Assembly: GCA_007122455.1 (NCBI GenBank)
Contig: SKTU01000068.1
Coordinates: 1 to 54,997 of the forward strand
Source: Haloarculaceae archaeon
Lineage (GTDB): Archaea > Halobacteriota > Halobacteria > Halobacteriales > Haloarculaceae
Reading direction: 5' to 3'
DNA: 54,997 nucleotides
Below are positions 8,099-16,519 of this stretch, one piece after another. Position 1 is the first letter of the stretch. Each line of letters starts with the position of its first letter. Under the pieces are notes generated by a model. It worked only from the letters and a program-made list of their open reading frames with translations. It had not been told where the DNA came from and searched no databases. Position numbers and translations under genes: made by a program.

Positions 8099-9196
8099 AT
8101 GAGCGAACGGATCGCCTTCGTACTCGGTACCCGTCCGGAGATCATCAAACTCGCGCCGGTGGTGCGCGTCTGCGAGGCGACGGACGTTCCGTACACGATC
8201 GTTCACACCGGACAGCACTACTCCGAGACGCTCGACTCGGTGTTCTTCGACCAGCTGGAGTTACCCGACCCGGATTACAACCTCGGCGTCGGATCCGGTT
8301 CCCACGGGGCCCAGACCGGGGAGATGCTAATCCGGCTCGAACGAATTCTCGAGGCGATTTCACCCGACATCGTCCTCGTTCAGGGAGACACGAATAGTGT
8401 TCTCGCGGGCGCTATCGCGGCCAGCAAGATGGACACCGAGCTCGGACACGTCGAGGCGGGGCTCCGGAGCTTCGATCGACGAATGCCGGAGGAGACGAAT
8501 CGCGTCGTCGCCGATCACGTCTCGCAGTATCTCTTCGCCCCGACCGAGCAGAGCAGACGCCAACTCCTCGAGGAGGGGATTCACGACTCCCGGATCACCG
8601 TCACAGGCAACACCGTCGTCGATGCGGTCAACCGGAACCGGGAGCTCGCTCGAACGAAGAGCAACGTCCTCTCGGATCTGGGGCTCCGGAGGACGTCGTT
8701 CTTCCTGATGACTGCTCACCGTGCGGAGAACGTCGACGACGAGGCGACGTTCAGACAGCTGCTCGAAGGCGTCGAACTGGCGGCGCGCGAGCACGACGTC
8801 GAGGTGATCTATCCGGTCCACCCCCGCGCGGAAAAGCGACTCGAGGAGTTCGGGATCGACGTTCCGGACCCGATCTGTACCGTCGAACCGCTGGAGTATC
8901 TCGACTTCCTTCGCCTCGAATCGGCCGCGGAGTTGATTCTCACTGATTCGGGTGGGGTACAGGAGGAGGCCTGTATTCTCGACGTGCCGTGCGTGACGAT
9001 GCGCGACAGCACCGAGCGGCCGGAGACGATCGAAGTCGGCGCGAATCTGCTCTGTCGCCCCGATGCGGTCGAAATCGCCCGCGGCGTCGCGGAGATGATG
9101 GACGCCGACACCGGCTGGGAGAACCCCTTCGGGGACGGCGACGCGAGCGAGCGAATCGTCCACGAACTGGTTGAACTGGAACCGATCCCGTCATGA
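8099..9196 (+). CDS. wecB: UDP-N-acetylglucosamine 2-epimerase (365 aa)
   Basis: Converts UDP-GlcNAc to UDP-ManNAc in the cytoplasm, the first step towards ManNAc uronic acid for surface glycans. Motifs: LGTRPEIIKLAPV at the N-terminus, HTGQHYSETLD, QGDTNS, EAGLRSFDRRMPEE, MTAHRAENVD, and DSGGVQEEA with the substrate-binding S-G-G and catalytic glutamates. The length is normal. I chose the ATG at 8099 because the family begins almost directly with the strand before LGTRPE; a GTG nine codons upstream adds only low-complexity residues. Its stop overlaps the start of the dehydrogenase gene as ATGA (9193-9196), so translation is probably coupled. Confidence 0.95.
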   Translation: MSERIAFVLGTRPEIIKLAPVVRVCEATDVPYTIVHTGQHYSETLDSVFFDQLELPDPDYNLGVGSGSHGAQTGEMLIRLERILEAISPDIVLVQGDTNSVLAGAIAASKMDTELGHVEAGLRSFDRRMPEETNRVVADHVSQYLFAPTEQSRRQLLEEGIHDSRITVTGNTVVDAVNRNRELARTKSNVLSDLGLRRTSFFLMTAHRAENVDDEATFRQLLEGVELAAREHDVEVIYPVHPRAEKRLEEFGIDVPDPICTVEPLEYLDFLRLESAAELILTDSGGVQEEACILDVPCVTMRDSTERPETIEVGANLLCRPDAVEIARGVAEMMDADTGWENPFGDGDASERIVHELVELEPIPS

Positions 9197-10485
9197 GCAC
9201 GGTTTGCGTCCACGGCCTGGGGTACATCGGTCTCCCGACGGCGACGATAATGGCGAATTACGACCACGAGGTGTACGGCTACGACGCTGCGCCCGAGGTT
9301 CGATCGCGGCTCCGCGACGGCGACATTCACCTCGACGAACCCGGCCTGCGCGCGTTCGTCACCCAGGCGCTGGAGTCCGACCAGCTCGAGATCACCGACG
9401 ACGTCGTCCCGGCGAAATACCACGTCATCTGCGTCCCGACGCCGTTCGAGCCGGAAACGAAGACCGCGGATCTGTCGTACGTGGAGGCCGCCGGTCGAGC
9501 GATCGTCGATCAGTTGCGCCACGGGGACACGGTAATCTTGGAGTCGACCGTTCCGCCCGGAACGACGGAGGAGGCGCTCCGCCCGATCCTCGAAGAGTCG
9601 GGACTCTCCGCCGGGGACGACTTCGCGCTGGTTCACTGTCCGGAGACGGTTCTCCCCGGAAACATCATCGCGGAGCTGCGGGAGAACAACCGCATCATCG
9701 GTGGCGTCAACGGCGTCTCGACGGAGTCGGCGGTTCGACTCTACGCCACGTTCGTCGAGGGCGAGATTCGGACGGTTCCGAACCCGACGATGGCGGAGTT
9801 CGTCAAACTCATCCAGAACACCTTCCGGGACGCAAACATCGCACTCGCCAACGAGATCGCGAAGCTAGCGGCCGATTACGGCCTCGACTCCAGGGAGGGT
9901 ATCGAATTGGCGAACAGCCACCCGCGCGTCGACATTCTCCAGCCCGGTCCCGGGGTCGGCGGCCACTGTCTGCCCATCGATCCGTGGTTCCTCGGTCAGC
10001 GTTCCTCGGAGCTCGATCTCATCGCGAAGGCACGAGAGGTCAACGACGGAATGTCGGGATACGTGATCGAACTGCTTCGCGAGGAACTCGGTGAACTCGC
10101 CGGTCAACGGATCGCCGTCCTCGGGGTCGCTTACAAGGGGAACGTCGGCGACGTCCGGATGAGTCCCGGACTGAAGCTCGCCCACGAGTTACAGCACGGC
10201 GATCGCCCACGTGAGATGACTGCCGCCGATGGTGGAACGTCGACGCCTCCCGAGATCCGTCTCCACGATCCCAACGTGGACGATCCGACGCTGGAGTTAA
10301 CGGATCTGGAGACGGCGACGACCGATGCCAACGCCGCGGTCGTGACGACCGATCACGACGCCTTCGAGGCGTTCGACCCGGGGGCGTTCCGCGAACGCAT
10401 GGCGGATCCGATCGTGGTAGACACGAAGGCGATCCTGGAGCCGTCCGAGTGGCGGCGTGAAGGATTCACCGTTCGTCGAATTTAA
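9193..10485 (+). CDS. wecC: UDP-N-acetyl-D-mannosamine dehydrogenase (430 aa)
   Basis: NAD-dependent oxidation of UDP-ManNAc to UDP-ManNAcA, the product of the upstream epimerase being its substrate. The Rossmann motif HGLGYIGLPTATIMA is at the N-terminus. ESTVPPGTTEEAL and CPETVLPGN are typical of UDP-sugar dehydrogenases. The catalytic cysteine is in PGVGGHCLPIDPWFL, and the C-terminal domain has VLGVAYKGNVGDVRMSPG. The gene overlaps wecB by ATGA, forming a two-gene operon. A related UDP-glucose dehydrogenase (AglM type) is the main alternative, but the wecB neighbour favours ManNAc. After it comes a ~118-base gap with a fresh promoter, so the operon probably ends here. Confidence 0.92.
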   Translation: MSTVCVHGLGYIGLPTATIMANYDHEVYGYDAAPEVRSRLRDGDIHLDEPGLRAFVTQALESDQLEITDDVVPAKYHVICVPTPFEPETKTADLSYVEAAGRAIVDQLRHGDTVILESTVPPGTTEEALRPILEESGLSAGDDFALVHCPETVLPGNIIAELRENNRIIGGVNGVSTESAVRLYATFVEGEIRTVPNPTMAEFVKLIQNTFRDANIALANEIAKLAADYGLDSREGIELANSHPRVDILQPGPGVGGHCLPIDPWFLGQRSSELDLIAKAREVNDGMSGYVIELLREELGELAGQRIAVLGVAYKGNVGDVRMSPGLKLAHELQHGDRPREMTAADGGTSTPPEIRLHDPNVDDPTLELTDLETATTDANAAVVTTDHDAFEAFDPGAFRERMADPIVVDTKAILEPSEWRREGFTVRRI

Positions 10486-10603
10486 TTTTCGAGACGTCGT
10501 GGATCGTATTCCATACGTCGGACATTGGTCAGTGTAAGGGAACATTTCCGCCCATTATGGAGTTGATACTTATCAATAGTCGGTGGGTTACTTTTCGTTA
10601 ACT

Positions 10604-11245
10604 ATGATCATGGGTGGGGAGACGGTACCTCCCGAACAAACTGATTCGGGCGAGTCCACGACCCGATCTACCTCCAGTGGCGAGTTGGCGATCGACGACG
10701 CTACCCTATCAGCTCTCTCGGACGGTGAGCGGAACGACGGCGACCGCCTCGACACCGGCGACGTGTTCGAGATTCTGAAGAACCGGCGACGGCGTCGCGT
10801 GATCCAGTTCCTCGAGGAGACCGACGACGGCGTCGCGACGCTCGACGACCTGGCAGAACACATCGCCGCCAAGGAGAACGGCATCGACGTCTCGCAGTTA
10901 TCCTCGAGCCAACGCAAGCGCGTCTACATTGGACTCTACCAGTGTCATCTCCCGAAAATGGACAAGTTCGGCGTGATAAACTACCGGAAGCGACGCGGCA
11001 TCATAGAGCTTCAGGAGGTGCCGCAGCTGGAACGGTATCTCGGGGAGCCGGACGCCCGACTCGACGGCAGATCGGCAGTAGCCGCTGCGGTTACCGTCTC
11101 CGCGGTCGTGGCCGTCGGACTTTCGGGCGTCGGACCGCTCTCCGCGGTCCCGACTGCCGGGTGGACGATCCCCTGTATCGCCGCGCTACTTTGGCTCGCG
11201 TTCACCGACCGATCCCAGTTCGGTCGACCAGCTCGCGAGGAGTAG
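10604..11245 (+). CDS. DUF7344-like winged-helix protein with C-terminal membrane segments (213 aa)
   Basis: Haloarchaeal ArsR-like winged-helix domain (about residues 45-130; TGDVFEILKNRRRRRVIQFL, LDDLAEHIAAKEN, KRVYIGLYQCHLPKMDKFGV, then the wing INYRKRRGII) followed by two hydrophobic segments (AVAAAVTVSAVVAVGLSG and TIPCIAALLWLAFT). It is probably a membrane-tethered transcription regulator; the ligand and targets are unknown. The start is ambiguous between ATGs at 10604 and 10610; TATA-like ACTTATCAA near 10568-10576 fits a leaderless 10604 start. A GTG at 10583 is less likely. The last 60 bases overlap the opposite-strand paralogue tail to tail. Confidence 0.8.
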   Translation: MIMGGETVPPEQTDSGESTTRSTSSGELAIDDATLSALSDGERNDGDRLDTGDVFEILKNRRRRRVIQFLEETDDGVATLDDLAEHIAAKENGIDVSQLSSSQRKRVYIGLYQCHLPKMDKFGVINYRKRRGIIELQEVPQLERYLGEPDARLDGRSAVAAAVTVSAVVAVGLSGVGPLSAVPTAGWTIPCIAALLWLAFTDRSQFGRPAREE

Positions 11246-11746
11246 CTTCCGCGTCGGTCTCGCCCGCTCGAGGTACCTGTGGGCGAGTGATATCGCCAAC
11301 ACGCCACTCAGAACGACGATCGTAACGGCGGTCGCCGATATCGGCAAGTCGCTGCCGTGCACGACCACCAGCAGTAGCGTACCGACGACTACGACCGCGG
11401 TGTAGTAGAGCGGCCACGGCGGCCGATCCACGCTGAATATCGCGAACAGCTCGTCGACCCGATCGGTTATCAGGAGTTCCCGGTCGTCTTCGCCGTACTC
11501 GACGAGTCCGTGTTCCAGCAGTTTCGGCACGTGGACCTGATACAGCGAGATGTAGATGCGGCGCACGTCCGTACTTGCGATCTCGTCCGGATCGGCGTTC
11601 GCCTCCGAAGCGGCGATCTGGCGTGCCGCCTCCCGGAGCTCGACCGGGCCGGAACGCCGCTCCAGAATGTACAACAGCTGCCGTCGTCGGCTGTTGCTCA
11701 ACACGTCGAAGACGTCGTCGGTCGCTAACTCGTTGCTCGTACTCAT
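11186..11746 (-). CDS. DUF7344-like winged-helix protein with membrane segments (186 aa)
   Basis: Paralogue of the gene at 10604: TDDVFDVLSNSRRRQLLYIL, then a helix LREAARQIAASEA, RRIYISLYQVHVPKLLEHGL (matching the other copy almost position for position), and a wing ending in LLITDRV. Two hydrophobic segments follow (LYYTAVVVVGTLLLVVV and AVTIVVLSGVLAISLA). A TATA-like GTATATG lies ~31 bases upstream of the ATG on the minus strand. The 3' ends of the two paralogues overlap by 60 bases, so each transcript is antisense to the other's end. A membrane-bound repressor or activator of nearby glycan genes is a reasonable guess, not shown. Confidence 0.8.
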   Translation of the reverse strand: MSTSNELATDDVFDVLSNSRRRQLLYILERRSGPVELREAARQIAASEANADPDEIASTDVRRIYISLYQVHVPKLLEHGLVEYGEDDRELLITDRVDELFAIFSVDRPPWPLYYTAVVVVGTLLLVVVHGSDLPISATAVTIVVLSGVLAISLAHRYLERARPTRKLLLASWSTELGSVGEREPK

Positions 11747-11965
11747 TACGAGGTCGCCGGCGTGTGGCTACTCGTTCATATACCCGTAATGGCGTTTAGT
11801 TACACGTACCATAGTCTCAAAAGTATGTAATTAACGAGTACCGGTCCTGGCTACGGGCGGCTCCCACGTCGGTGACCCCTGAGTGAGGATTCGACCGTTC
11901 GCAATTCGAACGACGAGGTCTCCCCGAGCGGTAACGCTCCGCTATCGGAACGAGTCGGCGCCGTT

Positions 11966-12874
11966 TCAGATGGGTGGGGATAGCCGCAGCGTCTTCAGTC
12001 CCTCGTCGATTCCGATCGTCGGCTCGTATCCGAGGTGTTCGCGGGCTCGGCTCACGTCGGCACAGCTGTGGGAGATGTCACCCGAGCGCGGCTCCGTGTG
12101 AACGATCTCCGAATCGCTTCCCTCGATGCGGCGGATTCGCTCGGCCAGCCGGCGGATGCTCACCGAGCTGCCGGTTCCGACGTTGTAGGCGGTTCCGACC
12201 TCGTCGGTGACGGCGGCCAGCTGGTTGGCCCTGACGACGTCGTTGACGTGGACGAAGTCCCTCGTCTGCGTGCCGTCGCCGTGAACCGTGATCGGTTCGC
12301 CGTCCCGGGCCTGTCGACAGAACGCCGTGACGACGCCGGCGTAATCGCCGCCAGTCTGCCCCGGCCCGTACACGTTGAAGTATCGGAGTGCAACCGCGTC
12401 GAGCCCGTATAACTCGTGGTAGAGTTGCGCGTACTGATCGGTCACCAGCTTGTCGAGCCCGTACGGCGACGTCGGCTCCAGCGGATGGCTCTCGTCGATA
12501 GGCACCGACTCGGGCTCTCCGTAGACCGCTGCACTGGAGGCGACCACGACTCTCGCATCGTATCTTCGGGCGGCTTCCAGCACGTTCAACGTTCCCGTCG
12601 CGTTGATAGCGTGGCTCCGTTCCGGCTCCGCCACCGACTCGGCGACGCTCACCAGTGCTGCCTGGTGGAACACGATATCTACCCCTTCCGTGGCACGGTC
12701 GACGATCGCACGGTCCCGGATGTCCCCTTCGATGCTGTTGACGTTGCGGGGCGTCGACGGCTCCGGATCGACGTCGAGTACTCTGATCTCGTTGTCCGCC
12801 CGGAGCGCGTCAACTAAGTGACCGCCGATGAAGCCGGATCCCCCCGTAACCAGAATCACGTTGTCCTCTATCAC
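11966..12874 (-). CDS. NAD-dependent sugar epimerase, GalE family (302 aa)
   Basis: Extended short-chain dehydrogenase acting on a nucleotide sugar, probably 4-epimerisation of UDP-Glc/UDP-GlcNAc. Motifs: VTGGSGFIGGHLVDAL (NAD binding), IEGDIRD, VFHQAALVSV, ASSAAVYGE, and the catalytic Y-x-x-x-K in SPYGLDKLVTD, followed by RYFNVYGPGQ and the RDFVHVNDVVRAN substrate loop. It is about 302 residues, normal for archaeal GalE-like enzymes. It belongs functionally with the glycan genes from 5173 to 10485, although the regulator pair separates it. A TATA-like GTATAC lies ~31 bases upstream. Dehydratase activity is less likely. Confidence 0.9.
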   Translation of the reverse strand: MIEDNVILVTGGSGFIGGHLVDALRADNEIRVLDVDPEPSTPRNVNSIEGDIRDRAIVDRATEGVDIVFHQAALVSVAESVAEPERSHAINATGTLNVLEAARRYDARVVVASSAAVYGEPESVPIDESHPLEPTSPYGLDKLVTDQYAQLYHELYGLDAVALRYFNVYGPGQTGGDYAGVVTAFCRQARDGEPITVHGDGTQTRDFVHVNDVVRANQLAAVTDEVGTAYNVGTGSSVSIRRLAERIRRIEGSDSEIVHTEPRSGDISHSCADVSRAREHLGYEPTIGIDEGLKTLRLSPPI

Positions 12875-12960
12875 GCGATTGGCTTGGGATAGCTGGCGGC
12901 TTTAGTATACAGTGGCTGACTGATCGGTTTGGTGCCGATACCGACGGTTCGTTCGACCGC

Positions 12961-12996
12961 TCGAAACGGCCGACTCTGCCGTCGTCGAAACGGCCG
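12961..12996. repeat. 12-bp direct repeat TCGAAACGGCCG
   Basis: Two exact copies at 12961-12972 and 12985-12996, with a 24-base period, in the intergenic region between the epimerase and the PadR-like gene. They lie upstream of both promoters. They may be a tandem regulator site or a simple local duplication. Confidence 0.4.
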
Positions 12997-13130
12997 GTTA
13001 GGCCGAGCAAATCGAGTGCGGGAACCGAATTGTCGTCGTCACCAGACCATCCGTGTACTGTGACGTTATCGAATGGCGTGTAATTTCATACGCTATTAAC
13101 GAAGTATCGGGACTTCCTCCGTAGTTCGTA

Positions 13131-13412
13131 ATGTTCAATCTCACAGCCTTCCAGCGCGACCTGCTGTACGTTGCTGCAGGGCTGAACCGTCCTTCGGGTC
13201 AGCGAATCAAGTCGGAGTTAGAGGAGGATATCGGCGAGATAACGCACGGTCGGCTGTACCCGAATCTCGATACGCTGGTCGAACTCGGATACGTGACTCA
13301 GGGGGAGATCGACAGACGGACGAACTACTACGAGCTGACAGACGACGGAAGACGGGCGCTCAGGAAACGCCGCGAGTGGGAGGACAGATACGTCGATTTC
13401 GACGACGACTGA
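13131..13412 (+). CDS. PadR-family winged-helix regulator (93 aa)
   Basis: Small cytoplasmic DNA-binding protein. LTAFQRDLLYVAAGLNRPSG begins the first helix, GQRIKSELEEDIGEITHGRLYPNLDTL is the recognition-helix region, and GYVTQGEIDRRTNYYELTDDGRRAL is the wing, the usual PadR/PhaF pattern. It lacks the long C-terminal dimerisation helix of full PadR, as many haloarchaeal members do. AT-rich CGCTATTAACGAAG about 30 bases upstream probably holds the TATA box. The convergent neighbour is a HalOD1 gene, and no target is obvious. Confidence 0.85.
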   Translation: MFNLTAFQRDLLYVAAGLNRPSGQRIKSELEEDIGEITHGRLYPNLDTLVELGYVTQGEIDRRTNYYELTDDGRRALRKRREWEDRYVDFDDD

Positions 13413-13475
13413 CGGGCGGTAGATCGGATTCGTCCGCTCCGACGGAGTGGCGTGGCAGCCGCTCTCGCCTATCGA

Positions 13476-13802
13476 TCACTGACCGTCCGTCGAGGGGGCG
13501 TACACGAGGACGTTCCCGTCGCGAAACACCGTGACGGTGCAGCCCCGGTGTGTGAACGTGAAGTGGTCGCTGATGCAGCCGGTCGATCCGCCGATCCGAA
13601 ACAGGCGATTCAGACAGTCGGGGTCGATGGATTCCGAGAGCGGCGGACCGACGTGTGGTTCGACGCCCGTGAGCTCCGCGATCGAGTTCACGACCGTGTG
13701 ACTCACCGACTCGGACGATCCCCAATCGTGGGTTGTGTGGTAGACGTCGAAGAATGGATCGTAGCCGACGTTGTCAGACTGGTCTTGGTGATTATCGATC
13801 AT
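13476..13802 (-). CDS. HalOD1 output-domain protein (108 aa)
   Basis: Third HalOD1 copy. The domain begins around YHTTHDWGSSESVSHTVVNS, contains the D-P-D-C-L-N-R-L helix matching the other copies, and ends in FTFTHRGCTVTVFRDGNVLV. I prefer the ATG at 13800-13802, which has AGAGGT about 10 bases upstream on the minus strand; a longer frame to 13865 is possible but its extra residues are basic and unlike the family. It is convergent with the PadR-like gene, with 63 bases between stops. Role unknown. Confidence 0.75.
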   Translation of the reverse strand: MIDNHQDQSDNVGYDPFFDVYHTTHDWGSSESVSHTVVNSIAELTGVEPHVGPPLSESIDPDCLNRLFRIGGSTGCISDHFTFTHRGCTVTVFRDGNVLVYAPSTDGQ

Positions 13803-14051
13803 TGGTCGGACGGACCTCTTTACGTACTGGGTTTCAACTCCTCTACCTTTGTTAGCGACTCTCAATTGAGCTCTCTCGAGCGGCCGCAGATGGAAATAGT
13901 GTATTTACTGTGAACGTATCACCGACTGATAACCGTCTACGTCCGCGTTATCCAGTGCTGAAGCGCTCTGGTGCCGACCTGACGGACCTCGACGCGAACG
14001 GTTACGCTCTTTGTCAGGTTCCGCGGCTTGTCGATCGAGCGTCCGCAGGTC

Positions 14052-14486
14052 TCATTCTTCGGTCAGCGCCTGTTCGCGAAGCGCCTCCCCTTCGTCTGTC
14101 GAGACCGTCAGCTCCGGAACCGGTGCGGGCTGGTGTTCGGTGTCGATCGCAACGAAGACGAAGTACGATTCGGTCGTGACCTCCGCCTCGCCCGTCAGCG
14201 GATCCTCGGCGTAGGCCCGGACGCGGACGCGGACGCTCGTTCGTCCGGAGTCGTAGGTGTACGCCTCGATGAGCGCGATGTCGCCGATCTCCAGCGGTCG
14301 CTCGAAGTCGACCGAGTTGATGTGCGCCGTGACGCATGGTTTGCCGGCGAACCGCATCGCGCTCATCGCGCCCGTCTCGTCCATCCACCGGAGCACGTTC
14401 CCTCCGTGGGCCGAGCCGAGGTTGTTCGCGTGGTTCGGCTGGATCCGGTTTCGGTCCTCGATGAACGTGTGCATGAGATCGACCAT
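14052..14486 (-). CDS. Acyl-CoA thioesterase, hotdog fold (144 aa)
   Basis: Hydrolyses acyl-CoA to free acid and CoA in the cytoplasm. Single hotdog domain: the N-terminal NHANNLGSAHGGNVLRWMDE carries the conserved N-x-x-G-x-x-x-G-G and D-E residues of the YciA/BACH family, followed by AHINSVDFERPLEIGDI and VRVRVRAYAEDPLTGE. About 145 residues is normal for one hotdog unit. The ATG at 14486 has a TATA-like TTTTCATAAC centred ~28 bases upstream; an internal ATG four codons later is an alternative. Chain-length preference cannot be read from the sequence. It is divergent from gatE with ~124 bases between. Confidence 0.88.
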   Translation of the reverse strand: MVDLMHTFIEDRNRIQPNHANNLGSAHGGNVLRWMDETGAMSAMRFAGKPCVTAHINSVDFERPLEIGDIALIEAYTYDSGRTSVRVRVRAYAEDPLTGEAEVTTESYFVFVAIDTEHQPAPVPELTVSTDEGEALREQALTEE

Positions 14487-14610
14487 GCGACACCGTTACG
14501 TCGCGGTCCGTTATGAAAACCGGCGACTGCTTCGTCCAGCTGGCCGCGAACACCGAAACGATGGACGAACCTCGCATCTTTTTTGAGCGTCGCACGCGGA
14601 GTCGGGAGTA

Positions 14611-16464
14611 ATGAGCCACGATTACGAGGCGTTAGGGCTCGTCGCCGGCCTCGAGATCCACCAGCAGCTCGACACGGCGACGAAGCTGTTCTGTAACTGC
14701 CCGACGGAACGCCGCGATCCGGCCGAATCCTGCCGGTCGTTCACCCGGTATCTTCACCCGACGAAGTCGGAGCTCGGCGAGCTCGACGAGGCGGCACTCG
14801 AGGAATCCCGCGTCGACCGGGAGTTCGAGTATCTCGCCTTCGACACCACCTGTCTCGTCGAAGAGGACGACGAGCCGCCGGCCCGTCTCGACCGCGAGGC
14901 GCTGGACGTTGCCATGGAGATCGCAGTACTGCTCGACTGTGACGTGGTCGACCAGGCGCACGTGATGCGGAAGATCGTCGTCGACGGCTCCAACACGTCC
15001 GGGTTCCAGCGGTCGTCGCTGATCGCGACCGACGGCGAAATCGAAACCGCCGACGGATCGGTCGGCATCGCCGATCTGCTGCTCGAGGAGGAGTCGGCCG
15101 CCCGGATCGAAGAGACCGACGACGGCGTGGTGTACGGTCTCGACCGGCTCGGCATCCCGCTCGTCGAGATCGGAACCGATCCGGACATCCGATCGCCAGC
15201 ACAGGCCCGCCAGGCGGCCGAGCGGATCGGCATGCTGCTTCGATCGACTGGCAGCGTCAAGCGCGGACTCGGGACGATCCGGCAGGACGTCAACGTCTCG
15301 ATCGCCGAGGGCGCTCGCGTCGAACTGAAGGGCGTCCAGAGCCTCGACGACATCGACGACATCGTCGCCGGTGAGGTCGGTCGGCAGGTCGAACTGCTGG
15401 ATATCGCCGAGACGCTCAGAGAGCGGGATGCGGCGGTCACCGAGCCGACGGACGTCACGGACGTCTTCGAGGGGACCGACAGCGGCGTCATCGCCGGTGC
15501 GGAGGCGGTAACTGCTGTCAAACTGGAGGGGTTCGACGGCGTCGTCGGTCGGGAGATACAACCCGATCGGCGGCTCGGAACTGAGCTGTCCGATCACGCG
15601 AAGCGACACGGCGCCGGCGGCATCTTCCACACCGACGAACTCCCCGCCTACGGCGTCACCGAGTCGGAGATCGAGCGGCTCCGCGAGGCGGTCGACGCCG
15701 GCGCGGACGACGCAGTCGCGCTCGTCGCCGCCGGAGAGGCGATCGCGACGCAAGCGATCGACGCGGTGGCCGACCGGGCCGAAGTCGCGATCGAGGGTGT
15801 CCCCGAGGAGACGCGCGGCGCCAACGACGACGGCACGTCCCGGTATCTCCGACCGCTCCCCGGCGCCGCGCGGATGTATCCTGAAACCGACGTCCCACCG
15901 GTCGACCCGGATCCCTCCGAGATCGACCGTCCCGAACTGCTCACCGAGCGCGTCGATCGCTACTGCGAGACGTACGGGCTCGACGCCGGTCTCGCAGAGC
16001 AGGTCGCCTTCGGTCGACAGATGCCCGCTTTCGAACGCGCGCTCGAGGCCGGGATCGATCCCACGCTGGCGGCCAACACGTTCGAGTCGACGCTCACGGA
16101 ACTCCGCCGCGACGGTGTCTCCGTCGAAGCGCTCGAGGACGCGGAACTGATCGCGGTTCTCGAACTCGTCGAGGACGGCGAACTGGCGAAGGAGGGGATC
16201 GCCCCGGTCCTGCGAGAGCTCGCCGAGGATCGATCGCTCGACGCCGAGTCGGCGATCGAGGCGGCCGGGCTCGGCGGCGTCGACGAGAGCGAGGTCCGCG
16301 AGGTCGTCAGCGAGGTCGTCGAACGGAACGAATCGCAGGTCCGCGAGCAGGGTATGGGTGCGTTCTCCGCACTCATGGGGGAGTGTATGGGTGCGCTTCG
16401 CGGAAAGGCCGACGGCGAGATCGTCTCCGAACTCCTCCGCGAGGAGATCGGCGAGCGAACCTGA
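14611..16464 (+). CDS. gatE: Glu-tRNA(Gln) amidotransferase subunit E (617 aa)
   Basis: Kinase/transamidase subunit of the archaeal GatDE complex, which turns Glu-tRNA(Gln) into Gln-tRNA(Gln). GLVAGLEIHQQLDTATKLFC is the GatB/E signature opening. FDTTCLVEEDDEPP, VDGSNTSGFQRSSLIA and RQDVNVSIAEGARVELKGVQ form the cradle domain. The middle (about residues 270-410) is the GAD insertion seen in GatE but not GatB. The tail QGMGAFSALMGECMGALRGK is the C-terminal tRNA-binding end. Full length. A T-rich TATA-like box (TCTTTTTTGAG) lies ~27 bases before the ATG. GatD is not in this window. Confidence 0.97.
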   Translation: MSHDYEALGLVAGLEIHQQLDTATKLFCNCPTERRDPAESCRSFTRYLHPTKSELGELDEAALEESRVDREFEYLAFDTTCLVEEDDEPPARLDREALDVAMEIAVLLDCDVVDQAHVMRKIVVDGSNTSGFQRSSLIATDGEIETADGSVGIADLLLEEESAARIEETDDGVVYGLDRLGIPLVEIGTDPDIRSPAQARQAAERIGMLLRSTGSVKRGLGTIRQDVNVSIAEGARVELKGVQSLDDIDDIVAGEVGRQVELLDIAETLRERDAAVTEPTDVTDVFEGTDSGVIAGAEAVTAVKLEGFDGVVGREIQPDRRLGTELSDHAKRHGAGGIFHTDELPAYGVTESEIERLREAVDAGADDAVALVAAGEAIATQAIDAVADRAEVAIEGVPEETRGANDDGTSRYLRPLPGAARMYPETDVPPVDPDPSEIDRPELLTERVDRYCETYGLDAGLAEQVAFGRQMPAFERALEAGIDPTLAANTFESTLTELRRDGVSVEALEDAELIAVLELVEDGELAKEGIAPVLRELAEDRSLDAESAIEAAGLGGVDESEVREVVSEVVERNESQVREQGMGAFSALMGECMGALRGKADGEIVSELLREEIGERT

Positions 16465-16519
16465 CATCGAGCTCGGTCGGCTGCGGGAGTTACTAGTAGG
16501 GTAGGCTCCCAGGGTCGGT

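Noticed and set aside
7778-8397. Overlapping frames on both strands in the gap before wecB
   Set aside because: The peptides are basic and arginine-rich, unlike haloarchaeal proteins, and run into the wecB coding region out of frame.
14632-16467. Long open frame (611 codons) on the minus strand opposite gatE
   Set aside because: It mirrors the gatE codons in a GC-rich genome. The protein resembles no family, while the plus strand gives a full GatE with all motifs.
16484-16510. GGGAG ... CTCCC inverted repeat between gatE and thrC as a terminator
   Set aside because: The arms are only five bases and there is no T-run after them; the thrC TATA box lies inside.
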